Of a stretch of DNA of 64,000 nt, positions 29,833-37,642 are shown piece by piece. Source of the DNA: Thomasclavelia spiroformis (GTDB taxonomy: Bacteria; Bacillota_I; Bacilli_A; Erysipelotrichales; Coprobacillaceae); NCBI GenBank assembly GCA_016901755.1, contig JACJKV010000004.1:49976-113975 (forward strand). Direction: 5' to 3'. Below the pieces are notes generated by a model that was given only the letters and a program-made list of their open reading frames with translations, made no database searches and was not told where the DNA came from. The translations under genes were made by a program, and so were the position numbers. Position 1 is the first letter of the stretch, and the number at the start of each line of letters is the position of its first letter.

Positions 29833-30652
29833 TTATCACGTTCATACAGTTTTTAGTGATGATTCTGATTATGATATGGAAGCATGCATTCAAGATGCAA
29901 TTGCTTTACAGCTGGATGAAGTGGCTATTACTGACCACGTTGATTATGGGGTTAAAGAAGATTGGGATTTTCCAGAGAAAATCCAATATCGTGATGGTAT
30001 GGCGATTGCGAATGTTGATTATCCAAAATGGTATGAAAAAATCTGCAAAGTGCAGCAGCAATACAGCCAAAAGATAAATGTTAAAATAGGAATGGAGTTT
30101 GGTATGCAGATTCATACGATCGATTTGTTTCAGCGGCTGTATGAACGTTATCCTTTTGATTTTATTATTTTATCGATTCATCAGATAGATGATCAGGAAT
30201 TCTGGACCCAGGATTTTCAACGTGGTAAAAGTCAAAAAGAGTATAATGAAAGATATTATCAGGAAATGCTGGACATTGTTTCAAAATATAAAAATTACAG
30301 TGTATTGGGGCATATGGATCTATTGACCCGCTATGATCTGGCTGGTCCATATCCGTTTTTGAAAGTAAAGCCCCTGATTGAAAAAATCTTACGTATCGTT
30401 ATTGCTGATGGTAAAGGTATAGAGGTCAATACATCCTATCATCGTTATGGTCTGAATGATATGACACCATCAAGAGATATTCTTAAATTATACAGGGAAT
30501 TGGGTGGTACGATCATTACTATTGGCTGTGACTGTCACCAAAAGGAGCATTTAGGTGCTTATATAGATGAAGCTAAGGCGGAACTGAAAAAAATAGGTTT
30601 TGAATATTTCTGTACATTTGAAAAAATGAAACCAGTATTTCATCATTTATAG
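29819..30652 (+). CDS. PHP-domain phosphoesterase (HisK / histidinol-phosphatase type)
   Basis: 277 aa from ATG 29819 (AAAGGAG at 29806-29812; ATG 29822 also possible), overlapping the ROK gene. PHP metal motifs: YHVHTVFSDDS, ITDHVDYG, GMEFG, LGHMDLLTRYD and CDCHQKEHLG. It matches the HisK histidinol-phosphatase family. No other histidine genes are nearby, so the physiological substrate may differ. Confidence 0.82.
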   Translation: MMKADYHVHTVFSDDSDYDMEACIQDAIALQLDEVAITDHVDYGVKEDWDFPEKIQYRDGMAIANVDYPKWYEKICKVQQQYSQKINVKIGMEFGMQIHTIDLFQRLYERYPFDFIILSIHQIDDQEFWTQDFQRGKSQKEYNERYYQEMLDIVSKYKNYSVLGHMDLLTRYDLAGPYPFLKVKPLIEKILRIVIADGKGIEVNTSYHRYGLNDMTPSRDILKLYRELGGTIITIGCDCHQKEHLGAYIDEAKAELKKIGFEYFCTFEKMKPVFHHL

Positions 30653-30667
30653 GAAAGGGATAAAAAA

Positions 30668-31558
30668 ATGAAAAAAAGCTATATAGATTTACATATGCAT
30701 AGTTTGTACAGTGATGATGGTGAGTTTACACCATCTCAGCTTGTTGATATGTCTAAAGAAGCCGGGATCCAAATCATGGCCATCGCTGATCATAACTGGG
30801 TCAAAGCAATAGATGAGGCTAAAGAGCGCGCTTTAGAAAAAAATGTGATTCTGATTCCGGCAATAGAAATTGACTGTACTTTTAAAGGCGTGAATTTACA
30901 TGTCTTAGGTTATGGTATAGATCATCAGGCATCAGCCTTTAATGAATTAGGTGAAAATGTCATGCAACAGGAATTATCATGTTCTATGCAGAAACTGAAA
31001 CTGACCAATGAGCTGGGCTTTGAATTGAAAAAGGAACAGTTGGATGAATTATCAGACAATGGTGTTTATACCGGAGAAATGTTTGGTGAAGCACTTTTAA
31101 AAGATCCACGTTATTTGGATCATGAATTATTAAAACCTTATCGTCCCGGTGGTCAACGCAGTGATAATCCATTTGTTAATTTTTATTGGGATTATTATGC
31201 TCAGGGGAAACCTTGTTATACAAAAGTTGATTTTCCAGATTTGCAGGATGTCATCAGATTAATTAATGAACATGGTGGCATAGCTGTTTTAGCTCATCCG
31301 GGTAATAATTTAAAAGGTCAGTTTGAACTGTTTGATGAAATGGTGAAAATAGGGTTGCAGGGTGTTGAATGTTTTTCAAGTTATCATGAGACAGCTGTTA
31401 ATGACTATTTTTATCAAAAGGCTAAGGAATATGATTTGCTGATAACATGCGGCAGTGATTTTCATGGAAAAACAAAACCTGCTATTCATTTGGGAGAAAA
31501 TGGCTGTCAGGATGCTGCAGAAATCGAGCAGCAGTTAAAGAAATATCATTTAATATAA
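30668..31558 (+). CDS. PHP-domain phosphoesterase (TrpH/YciV type)
   Basis: 296 aa. Motifs: DLHMHSLYSDDGEFTP, IADHNW, AIEIDCTFKG, VLAHPGNN and GSDFHG. The layout fits the PHP subfamily that hydrolyses 3',5'-nucleotide bisphosphates or RNA 5' ends. It is 15 bases after the first PHP gene and probably in the same operon. Confidence 0.82.
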   Translation: MKKSYIDLHMHSLYSDDGEFTPSQLVDMSKEAGIQIMAIADHNWVKAIDEAKERALEKNVILIPAIEIDCTFKGVNLHVLGYGIDHQASAFNELGENVMQQELSCSMQKLKLTNELGFELKKEQLDELSDNGVYTGEMFGEALLKDPRYLDHELLKPYRPGGQRSDNPFVNFYWDYYAQGKPCYTKVDFPDLQDVIRLINEHGGIAVLAHPGNNLKGQFELFDEMVKIGLQGVECFSSYHETAVNDYFYQKAKEYDLLITCGSDFHGKTKPAIHLGENGCQDAAEIEQQLKKYHLI

Positions 31559-31569
31559 AGGAGAAAACT

Positions 31570-32415
31570 ATGGCAATTAAAGTAATTATTATGGATATTG
31601 ATGGGACTTTGCTTAATGATGACAAGCAGCTCAGCGAAAAGACCAGACAGGCATTGATCCAGGCTCAAGATCAGGGGACTTTGCTGGTGCTGGCATCAGG
31701 CAGACCAACCAGTGGTTTAAGAAAGCTGGCAGCTCAGCTGCATATGGACCAGCATCATGGACTGTTTGTATGTTTCAATGGTTCTAAGGTGATCGATTGT
31801 CAAAGTGATGAGGTACTTTTTAATCAGGCCATATCGGTGGCTGACAGTAAAGCAGTACTGGAACATTTAAAGAATTTTAAAGCCAGACCGATGTTTGATA
31901 AAGATGAATATATGTATGTCAATGATGTTTTTGATAACTTTATTACGTATAAGGGAAAGCCTTTCAATGTCATGAAATATGAAGCGAGAAGTAATAATTA
32001 TCTGCTTTGTGAAAAGAAGGATCTGGCAGCGTTTGTTGATTTTGAAATTAATAAGATATTGACTTATGGGGATCCCGAATATCTGCAGGCTCACTATCAG
32101 GAAATGATGGCACCTTTTCAAGATCGCTTAAACTGTATGTTTACAGCTGATTTTTATTTTGAGTTTACAGCTAAAGGTATTGATAAGGCCAAAGCTCTTG
32201 ATACTGTTTTGATACCAAGGGGGTATCACCGTGAAGATATGATTGCCTTTGGTGATGCCCAAAATGATAAGACGATGATTGAATATGTTGGCTGTGGTAT
32301 TGCAATGGCTAATGCCAGTGATGAATTAAAAGCTGTTGCTGACGATATCACATTGTCTAATAATGAAGATGGTATTGCTGCTGCATTATATAAATATATG
32401 CCAGAAATATTTTAA
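31570..32415 (+). CDS. Cof-type HAD-IIB sugar-phosphate phosphatase
   Basis: 281 aa. HAD motif I MDIDGTLLNDD, motif II ASGRPTSGL, motif IV FGDAQNDKTMIEY. Type IIB cap in the middle. Likely hydrolyses a phosphorylated sugar. Last gene of the ROK-PHP-PHP-HAD group, 11 bases after the second PHP gene. Confidence 0.88.
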   Translation: MAIKVIIMDIDGTLLNDDKQLSEKTRQALIQAQDQGTLLVLASGRPTSGLRKLAAQLHMDQHHGLFVCFNGSKVIDCQSDEVLFNQAISVADSKAVLEHLKNFKARPMFDKDEYMYVNDVFDNFITYKGKPFNVMKYEARSNNYLLCEKKDLAAFVDFEINKILTYGDPEYLQAHYQEMMAPFQDRLNCMFTADFYFEFTAKGIDKAKALDTVLIPRGYHREDMIAFGDAQNDKTMIEYVGCGIAMANASDELKAVADDITLSNNEDGIAAALYKYMPEIF

Positions 32416-32423
32416 ATGATGAA

Positions 32424-32450
32424 AAAAGAGTGATGAAATCATTCTTTTTT
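32424..32450 (+). terminator. Intrinsic terminator after the HAD gene
   Basis: AAGAGTGAT / ATCATTCTT stem (one G-T pair), then T run. Confidence 0.8.
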
Positions 32451-32473
32451 TATAAAAAAAGAATGTAAAGGCT

Positions 32474-32502
32474 TTTATGATGAAAAGCAGCCATGCTATA
32501 AT
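32474..32502 (+). promoter_or_regulatory. Promoter of the MFS transporter gene
   Basis: TTTATG (32474-32479), 17 bases, TATAAT (32497-32502) with TG one base ahead (extended -10). Confidence 0.65.
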
Positions 32503-32522
32503 CAAATTCAGAGGTGATGACA

Positions 32523-33768
32523 ATGAATATACAGATGAAACAAAGAATCAAGCTGTTAAGTGGCTTTGTTGTCCTGCTTTTTTTAGGTACGATACTTGCC
32601 TGGAGCGTTTTTCTTGTGCCGGTAGAAAATACTTTTGGCTGGTCACGTTCACAGACTTCTTTAGCTGCTACGATCACTACAATGGCCTTTTCTGTCGGAA
32701 GCATTCTAACTGGGATCATGTGCAAGAGAATCTCTTTTGCCAATATTTTAAGGATGACCGGGACCATGCTTTTGGCTGGCTTTTTTTTTGGCAGGCTTTA
32801 TGCAGCCAGGGAGTTCGGTCATCATGCTTTACCTTTCTTATGGAGTTTTGATTGGGATCGCTATTGGTATGGGATATAACTGTATTTTATCAGTTTGTCC
32901 TTTATGGATGAATGATCATCCGGCAACAGCCAATAGTATTTTGCTGATGGGCTATGCGTTTTCGACAGCTGTCTTTGCACCAATGATCAATACTTTGATC
33001 GTTGTTACCGATTCGGTCAGTCTGGTTTTTAAAATTCTGGGAACGATCTGTGGATTAGGGATCATCGTGTTTTCGTTCTTTATTAGCATTCCTGATCTGG
33101 ATGAACTGGATCTGTTGCCACAAAGGGACCGCCATGCGCAAAAAAAGGAACATAATGTGATTACTTATGACATGATCAAAATGCCTTTATTTTGGATCTA
33201 TTACATCGTTACAGTATTATTTCCGGGAGTTGGTTTGGCTTTGATCACACACAATTCACCGATCATGATTGAATTGGGTGCGAGTTCAACTTTTGCAGCA
33301 CTGATTGTTTCTGTTTGTGCCATCAGCAACGGATGTGCGCGTTTTATATTTGGCTTTGTTTTTGACAGACTGGGTGTTAAGCGTTCTTTAGTGATCATTA
33401 CGAGTGTTTTTGTTGTTTCCATCAGTGCGATTTTACTGGCGTATGTTTTAGGATCACTTTATTTATATGTCATTGGGGCTTGTGCTTTGCTTGCAGGCTT
33501 TGGTTTTAATGCCACTTCGATGCCTTCGGTGTTAAGAGAACTGTTTGGACATCGTACGTTTTCATTGAATTATTCAGTTTTAGGCACCGATGCGTTTTTG
33601 ACGGCATGGTTTGGAACGATTGTTGGGCTGATTCAGACACTAACTGGCAATTATATGATGGCTATTGTCGTATTGGCTGTTTTGACGTATTTAACTGTTT
33701 TGTTTGTCATGATCTTTTTTGTTTTCTATCGTCAAGAAAATGCCAGAAGACAAACGCTTTCAGCTTAA
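32523..33768 (+). pseudogene. MFS transporter (oxalate/formate antiporter family), frameshifted at a T9 run
   Basis: The first part, from ATG 32523, begins MNIQMKQRIKLLSGFVV and has LGTILAWSVFLVP, typical of the OFA branch of MFS. At 32781-32789 there are nine T. Read straight, the frame ends at a stop near 32879. With eight T the protein continues MLLAGFFLAGFMQPGSS and runs to 33768, giving 414 aa and 12 membrane helices. The downstream part contains GMGYNCILSVCPLWM and the second MFS half. It may be a pseudogene, a phase-variable gene, a transcriptional-slippage gene or an assembly error. Substrate unknown. Confidence 0.8.
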
Positions 33769-33801
33769 AATGTTTTTTAAATGGGGAAATGGGGAATTGA
33801 T

Positions 33802-34521
33802 ATGTATGAAGAAATGAAAATTAAAGCAGATATTTTAACGGATGCATTACCGTATATTCAGGATTTTAATGGCAATATCATGGTTATTCAATACAGCTGT
33901 AATCACTATGTTGATGAAGCTCAGGAAAGAGTGATCTTAAAAGATATTGCGCTGTTAAAGTTTTTAGGAATGAAGCCAATTATTGTTCATTCTGCCCGTA
34001 AAGAGGCCGATCTATTTAGGGAAAACAAAAGAATTGCGTCGCTCATTGAAGAAAATCAAATCAAAGCTATAGGAATATGTGGTATTGATATTCAAACCTT
34101 GACCATGATGGTGGCCAATGACTATATTCCAGTCGTTATTCCTAATGATATTGCTACGGAAGAACAGGATTTTTTTGTTGAAAATGTCGCACGTGAGATA
34201 GCTGTAAAGATGAAGGCAGATAAACTGATTTTTATTTCTAAAGATAAAGGAATTCAAGATCAGGCTGGTCACATTATTTCAATGATGTCTTTAAAGCAGT
34301 TAAAAGATAAATACCAGGATGGTCATTTTGACGGCTTTCTGGATCTGAAGATTCAAAATGCTATTACAGCTATTGAACAGGGTGTGCGTCGAGTTCATAT
34401 CATTGATGGCTTGCTGGAACACAGCATTTTATTAGAACTGTTCAGTGTTCAGGGGATCGGTACGGCTATTTTAGATCGTGAAGATCATCTTTATAAACAT
34501 GAAAAGGATATTCTAATATAA
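33802..34521 (+). CDS. Amino-acid-kinase fold protein, degenerate acetylglutamate-kinase-like
   Basis: 239 aa from ATG 33802 (GGGGA upstream). The C-terminus matches ArgB closely (GVRRVHIIDGLLEHSILLEL then GIGTAI), and the middle has LKDIALLKFLGMKPIIVHS. At the N-terminus the nucleotide-binding segment, normally VxKYGGxA, reads VIQYSCNHY, so the key Lys and Gly-Gly are missing. It is also shorter than the usual 280-300 aa. No arginine genes are nearby. It could be a non-catalytic ligand-binding relic or a repurposed enzyme. Confidence 0.65.
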   Translation: MYEEMKIKADILTDALPYIQDFNGNIMVIQYSCNHYVDEAQERVILKDIALLKFLGMKPIIVHSARKEADLFRENKRIASLIEENQIKAIGICGIDIQTLTMMVANDYIPVVIPNDIATEEQDFFVENVAREIAVKMKADKLIFISKDKGIQDQAGHIISMMSLKQLKDKYQDGHFDGFLDLKIQNAITAIEQGVRRVHIIDGLLEHSILLELFSVQGIGTAILDREDHLYKHEKDILI

Positions 34522-34575
34522 TGGCTTTGTCTTATAGTGTTCATGATAACTGTTATTAGAAAAACCAATAATAGA

Positions 34576-34599
34576 TATTGATAAATACTACTATCAATA
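34576..34599 (+). repeat. Inverted repeat over the -35 region of the asr operon
   Basis: TATTGATA (34576-34583), eight bases, TATCAATA (34592-34599). It lies directly before the extended -10, so it is a good operator candidate for control of sulfite reduction. Confidence 0.55.
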
Positions 34600-34611
34600 A
34601 TAATAGAAAAA

Positions 34612-34620
34612 TGTTATAAT
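34612..34620 (+). promoter_or_regulatory. asrABC promoter (extended -10)
   Basis: TGTTATAAT at 34612-34620. The -35 position (34592-34597) reads TATCAA and lies in the right arm of the dyad; a weak -35 suggests dependence on an activator or tight repression. Confidence 0.6.
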
Positions 34621-34653
34621 ATTTTCAACAATGGAAAGGGAGGCTACTTTTTT

Positions 34654-35679
34654 ATGGGATATAAAGTTGGTTATGAAAAAGTCAATGAAATCATAAAAGA
34701 ATTATCTAAAGAGTACGATATCTATGCGCCTAAAAGATTTAATAAGGCAGGAAGATATTCAGATACTGATATGATTCGTTATGACATCATTGAAAAAGCA
34801 GAAGATATCGTTTTTGATGAAAAATCTGATATGCCTGCAAAAGAAGTGTTGAGTCCAATTACTCAAACTTTATTTTATTTTACTGAAGATGAATATCGTG
34901 AAAGTAAAGTAAATTCTAAAAAAATCATCATTTTCATGAGACCTTGCGATATTAATGCAATGGAACATCAAAATAAAATCTATTTACAAAATGGTGGTTT
35001 CAAAGATCTTTATTATTCAAGATTACAGGAAAAAGTTAAAATCGTCATGATGGAATGTAATAAAGGCTGGGATACTTGTTTCTGTGTAAGCATGGGATCT
35101 AACAAAACTGATGAATATTCAATGGCAGTAAGAAATGAAGATGGATATTGGTTAGTTGATGTTAAAGATGACGAATTTGACTGTTTCAAAGCAGAAGAAG
35201 CACAATTCGATGTAGAATTTGTTGAAGAAAACGAATTAACAGTTGAATTACCAGAAATTAAAAACAAAACAATTTTAACAAAACTGAAAGCTCATCCAAT
35301 GTGGAATGAATTTAACAGCAGATGTATTTCATGTGGTGCCTGCACAATTGCCTGTGCAACATGTACATGTTTTACAACAACTGATATTGCTTATAATGAA
35401 AATCCAAATGTCGGAGAAAGAAAGAGAACTTCAGCTTCATGTCAGATCGAAGGATTTACTGATATGGCTGGTGGACATACTTTCAGACCAACTGCTGGAG
35501 ATCGTATGAGATATAAAGTTTTACATAAATTCCATGACTATAAAGCACGTTTTAAAGATTATCATATGTGCGTTGGATGTGGACGTTGTATCGATCGTTG
35601 TCCAGAATTTATCTCTATTGTAGCTACAGTAGAAAAAATGAATGCGGCAATTAAAGAAATTGAAAAGGAGGAAGCATAA
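34654..35679 (+). CDS. asrA: Anaerobic sulfite reductase subunit A
   Basis: 341 aa. Ferredoxin-type subunit with two cluster motifs near the C-terminus: CISCGACTIACATCTC and CVGCGRCIDRCPE. The N-terminal part (KKIIIFMRPCDINAMEHQN) is typical of AsrA. It passes electrons within the AsrABC complex that reduces sulfite to sulfide in the cytoplasm. AsrB follows after one base. The three asr genes use more AT-rich, highly biased codons than neighbours, suggesting strong expression. Confidence 0.94.
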   Translation: MGYKVGYEKVNEIIKELSKEYDIYAPKRFNKAGRYSDTDMIRYDIIEKAEDIVFDEKSDMPAKEVLSPITQTLFYFTEDEYRESKVNSKKIIIFMRPCDINAMEHQNKIYLQNGGFKDLYYSRLQEKVKIVMMECNKGWDTCFCVSMGSNKTDEYSMAVRNEDGYWLVDVKDDEFDCFKAEEAQFDVEFVEENELTVELPEIKNKTILTKLKAHPMWNEFNSRCISCGACTIACATCTCFTTTDIAYNENPNVGERKRTSASCQIEGFTDMAGGHTFRPTAGDRMRYKVLHKFHDYKARFKDYHMCVGCGRCIDRCPEFISIVATVEKMNAAIKEIEKEEA

Positions 35680-35680
35680 G

Positions 35681-36469
35681 ATGAATCCAGTAAAACCAAT
35701 TCCTTGCGAAATATTAGATATTAAACGTGAAAGCGAATTAGAATATACTTTTAAAGTTGCTTATGATCAGACTCCAAATCATGGTCAGTTCTTACAGTTA
35801 TCTATCCCTAAGGTTGGAGAAGCTCCAATTTCAGTTTCTGGATATGGAGATGGATATTTAGATTTTACTATCAGATCTGTAGGTAAAGTTACTGAAGAAA
35901 TCTTTAACAAAAAACCTGGAGATACTTTATTTTTAAGAGGTCCTTATGGAAATGGATGGCCTTTTGATGATAAATTTAAAGGAAAACATTTAGTTGTAGT
36001 AACAGGTGGAACTGGTTTAGCTCCAGTTAGAAGTATGTTAAATGCCTGCTATAATGAAGATGTAGTCAAATCAGTGACTTTGATTTCTGGTTTCAAAAAT
36101 GAAGCTGGTATTGTTTTCAAAGAAGAACTGGATAAATGGAAAGATAAATTTACAACTTTCTATACTTTAGATAATGATAAAATTGATGGATGGAATACAG
36201 GATTTGTTACTGAATATATTCCACAGATCAATTATGATCAGTTTGATGGTGATTATGAAGTAATTATTGTTGGACCACCACCAATGATGAAATTCTCTGC
36301 TTTAGCTGCTATGAAAGCTGGAGTCCCAGTTGAAAAAATCTGGGTATCATTTGAAAGAAAAATGTCTTGTGCAGTTGGTAAATGTGGACATTGCCGTATT
36401 GACGAAGTTTATGTATGTTTAGACGGTCCAGTATTTAACTATACTGTAGCTAAGGATTTAATTGACTAA
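35681..36469 (+). CDS. asrB: Anaerobic sulfite reductase subunit B
   Basis: 262 aa from ATG 35681 (AAGGAGG at 35665-35671). Ferredoxin-reductase fold: flavin region RGPYGNGWPF, nucleotide region VVTGGTGLAPVRSML, and C-terminal 2Fe-2S cysteines CAVGKCGHCRIDEVYVC. It accepts electrons from NAD(P)H and feeds AsrA/AsrC. Confidence 0.94.
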   Translation: MNPVKPIPCEILDIKRESELEYTFKVAYDQTPNHGQFLQLSIPKVGEAPISVSGYGDGYLDFTIRSVGKVTEEIFNKKPGDTLFLRGPYGNGWPFDDKFKGKHLVVVTGGTGLAPVRSMLNACYNEDVVKSVTLISGFKNEAGIVFKEELDKWKDKFTTFYTLDNDKIDGWNTGFVTEYIPQINYDQFDGDYEVIIVGPPPMMKFSALAAMKAGVPVEKIWVSFERKMSCAVGKCGHCRIDEVYVCLDGPVFNYTVAKDLID

Positions 36470-36482
36470 GGAGGGCAAAGAT

Positions 36483-37544
36483 ATGAATTGGGATATTGAC
36501 GTTAAAAAGACACGTTTGAATTGTTTTAGACAATCTAAAGTACCTGGTGAATTTATGTTACAATTACGTGTTCCTGGAAACTTGATTGATGCAAAATATC
36601 TTGAAGTCATTCAACATATTGCTCAAACTTGGGGAGATGGATTATTCCATATCGGAACTCGTCAGACATTAAATGCTACAGGAATTAAATATAAAGATAT
36701 ACCTGCAGTAAATGAATATATCGAAGACTATATTAAAGAAATCGAAGCTTTATCTAATGTCAACATGAATAAAGTTGGTTTAGATGAACAGGAATGGGAT
36801 CCAAAATCAGGATATCCAACAATTGGTGCTCGTAATATCATGGCTTGTATCGGTAACAGACATTGTATTAAAGGTAACTGTGATACAACTGCTCTTGCCA
36901 GAAAAATTGAACCATTGATTTTCCCATCACATTACCATATTAAAATAGCCTGCGCTGGATGTCCAAACGACTGCGCAAAAGCCAACTTTAATGATTTTGG
37001 TATCATGGGTGTTTCTAAAATGACTTATCATCCTGAAAGATGTATCGGTTGTGGTGCCTGTGTTAAAGCATGTGGTCATCATGCAACACGTGTTCTTTCA
37101 TTAAATGATCATGGTAAGGTTGATAAAGATACTTGCTGCTGTGTTGGTTGTGCAGAATGTGTTATCGCTTGTCCAACTGGTGCTTGGACAAGAAGTGAAG
37201 ATAAATTCTATCGTGTAACTTTAGGTGGACGTACTGGTAAAAAAGATCCTAGAGCTGGTAAACTGTTCTTAAACTGGATCAAAGAAGAACCATTATTACA
37301 GATGTTTGGAAACTGGACTGAATTTTCAGCTTGGGTAATGGATCATAAACCTCAGTATTTACATGGTGGACACTTAATTGACATGGCTGGTTACCATAAA
37401 TTCAAAGAAATGATCTTAAAAGGTGTTGACTTAAACCCAGAATGTTTAGTTGCAGAACAGATTTACTGGGCTGAAAGTGAACAACGTGGAAACAGCCACT
37501 TAATTCCATTAAGTGATCATCCACATGCTGGTCCTAGAGAATAA
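36483..37544 (+). CDS. asrC: Anaerobic sulfite reductase subunit C (siroheme subunit)
   Basis: 353 aa from ATG 36483. Siroheme/4Fe-4S ligands: CIGNRHCIKGNC and CAGCPNDCAKANFND. Two further ferredoxin motifs follow, CIGCGACVKACGHH and CVGCAECVIACPTG. This is the catalytic subunit and needs siroheme, which the next operon helps make. Confidence 0.95.
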   Translation: MNWDIDVKKTRLNCFRQSKVPGEFMLQLRVPGNLIDAKYLEVIQHIAQTWGDGLFHIGTRQTLNATGIKYKDIPAVNEYIEDYIKEIEALSNVNMNKVGLDEQEWDPKSGYPTIGARNIMACIGNRHCIKGNCDTTALARKIEPLIFPSHYHIKIACAGCPNDCAKANFNDFGIMGVSKMTYHPERCIGCGACVKACGHHATRVLSLNDHGKVDKDTCCCVGCAECVIACPTGAWTRSEDKFYRVTLGGRTGKKDPRAGKLFLNWIKEEPLLQMFGNWTEFSAWVMDHKPQYLHGGHLIDMAGYHKFKEMILKGVDLNPECLVAEQIYWAESEQRGNSHLIPLSDHPHAGPRE

Positions 37545-37548
37545 TTAT

Positions 37549-37576
37549 AAAAGTCGTGGTTAACACGACTTTTTTA
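37549..37576 (+). terminator. Intrinsic terminator after asrC
   Basis: Ten-base stem AAAAGTCGTG / CACGACTTTT with loop GTTAA and T tail. Confidence 0.92.
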
Positions 37577-37586
37577 TATGTTTCAA

Positions 37587-37615
37587 TGGTCAAAATCTGT
37601 CGCTTTTGGTAAAAT
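37587..37615 (+). promoter_or_regulatory. Promoter of cobA/hemD-hemB-sirC
   Basis: TGGTCA (37587-37592), 17 bases, TAAAAT (37610-37615) with TG one base upstream (extended -10). Confidence 0.6.
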
Positions 37616-37642
37616 AGTTAAAGTGAAAAAGGAGAAAGAATT

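Noticed and set aside
32477..32851. Alternative 124-aa frame across the MFS gene start
   Set aside because: Composition is not protein-like; it is an out-of-frame shadow of the MFS N-terminus.
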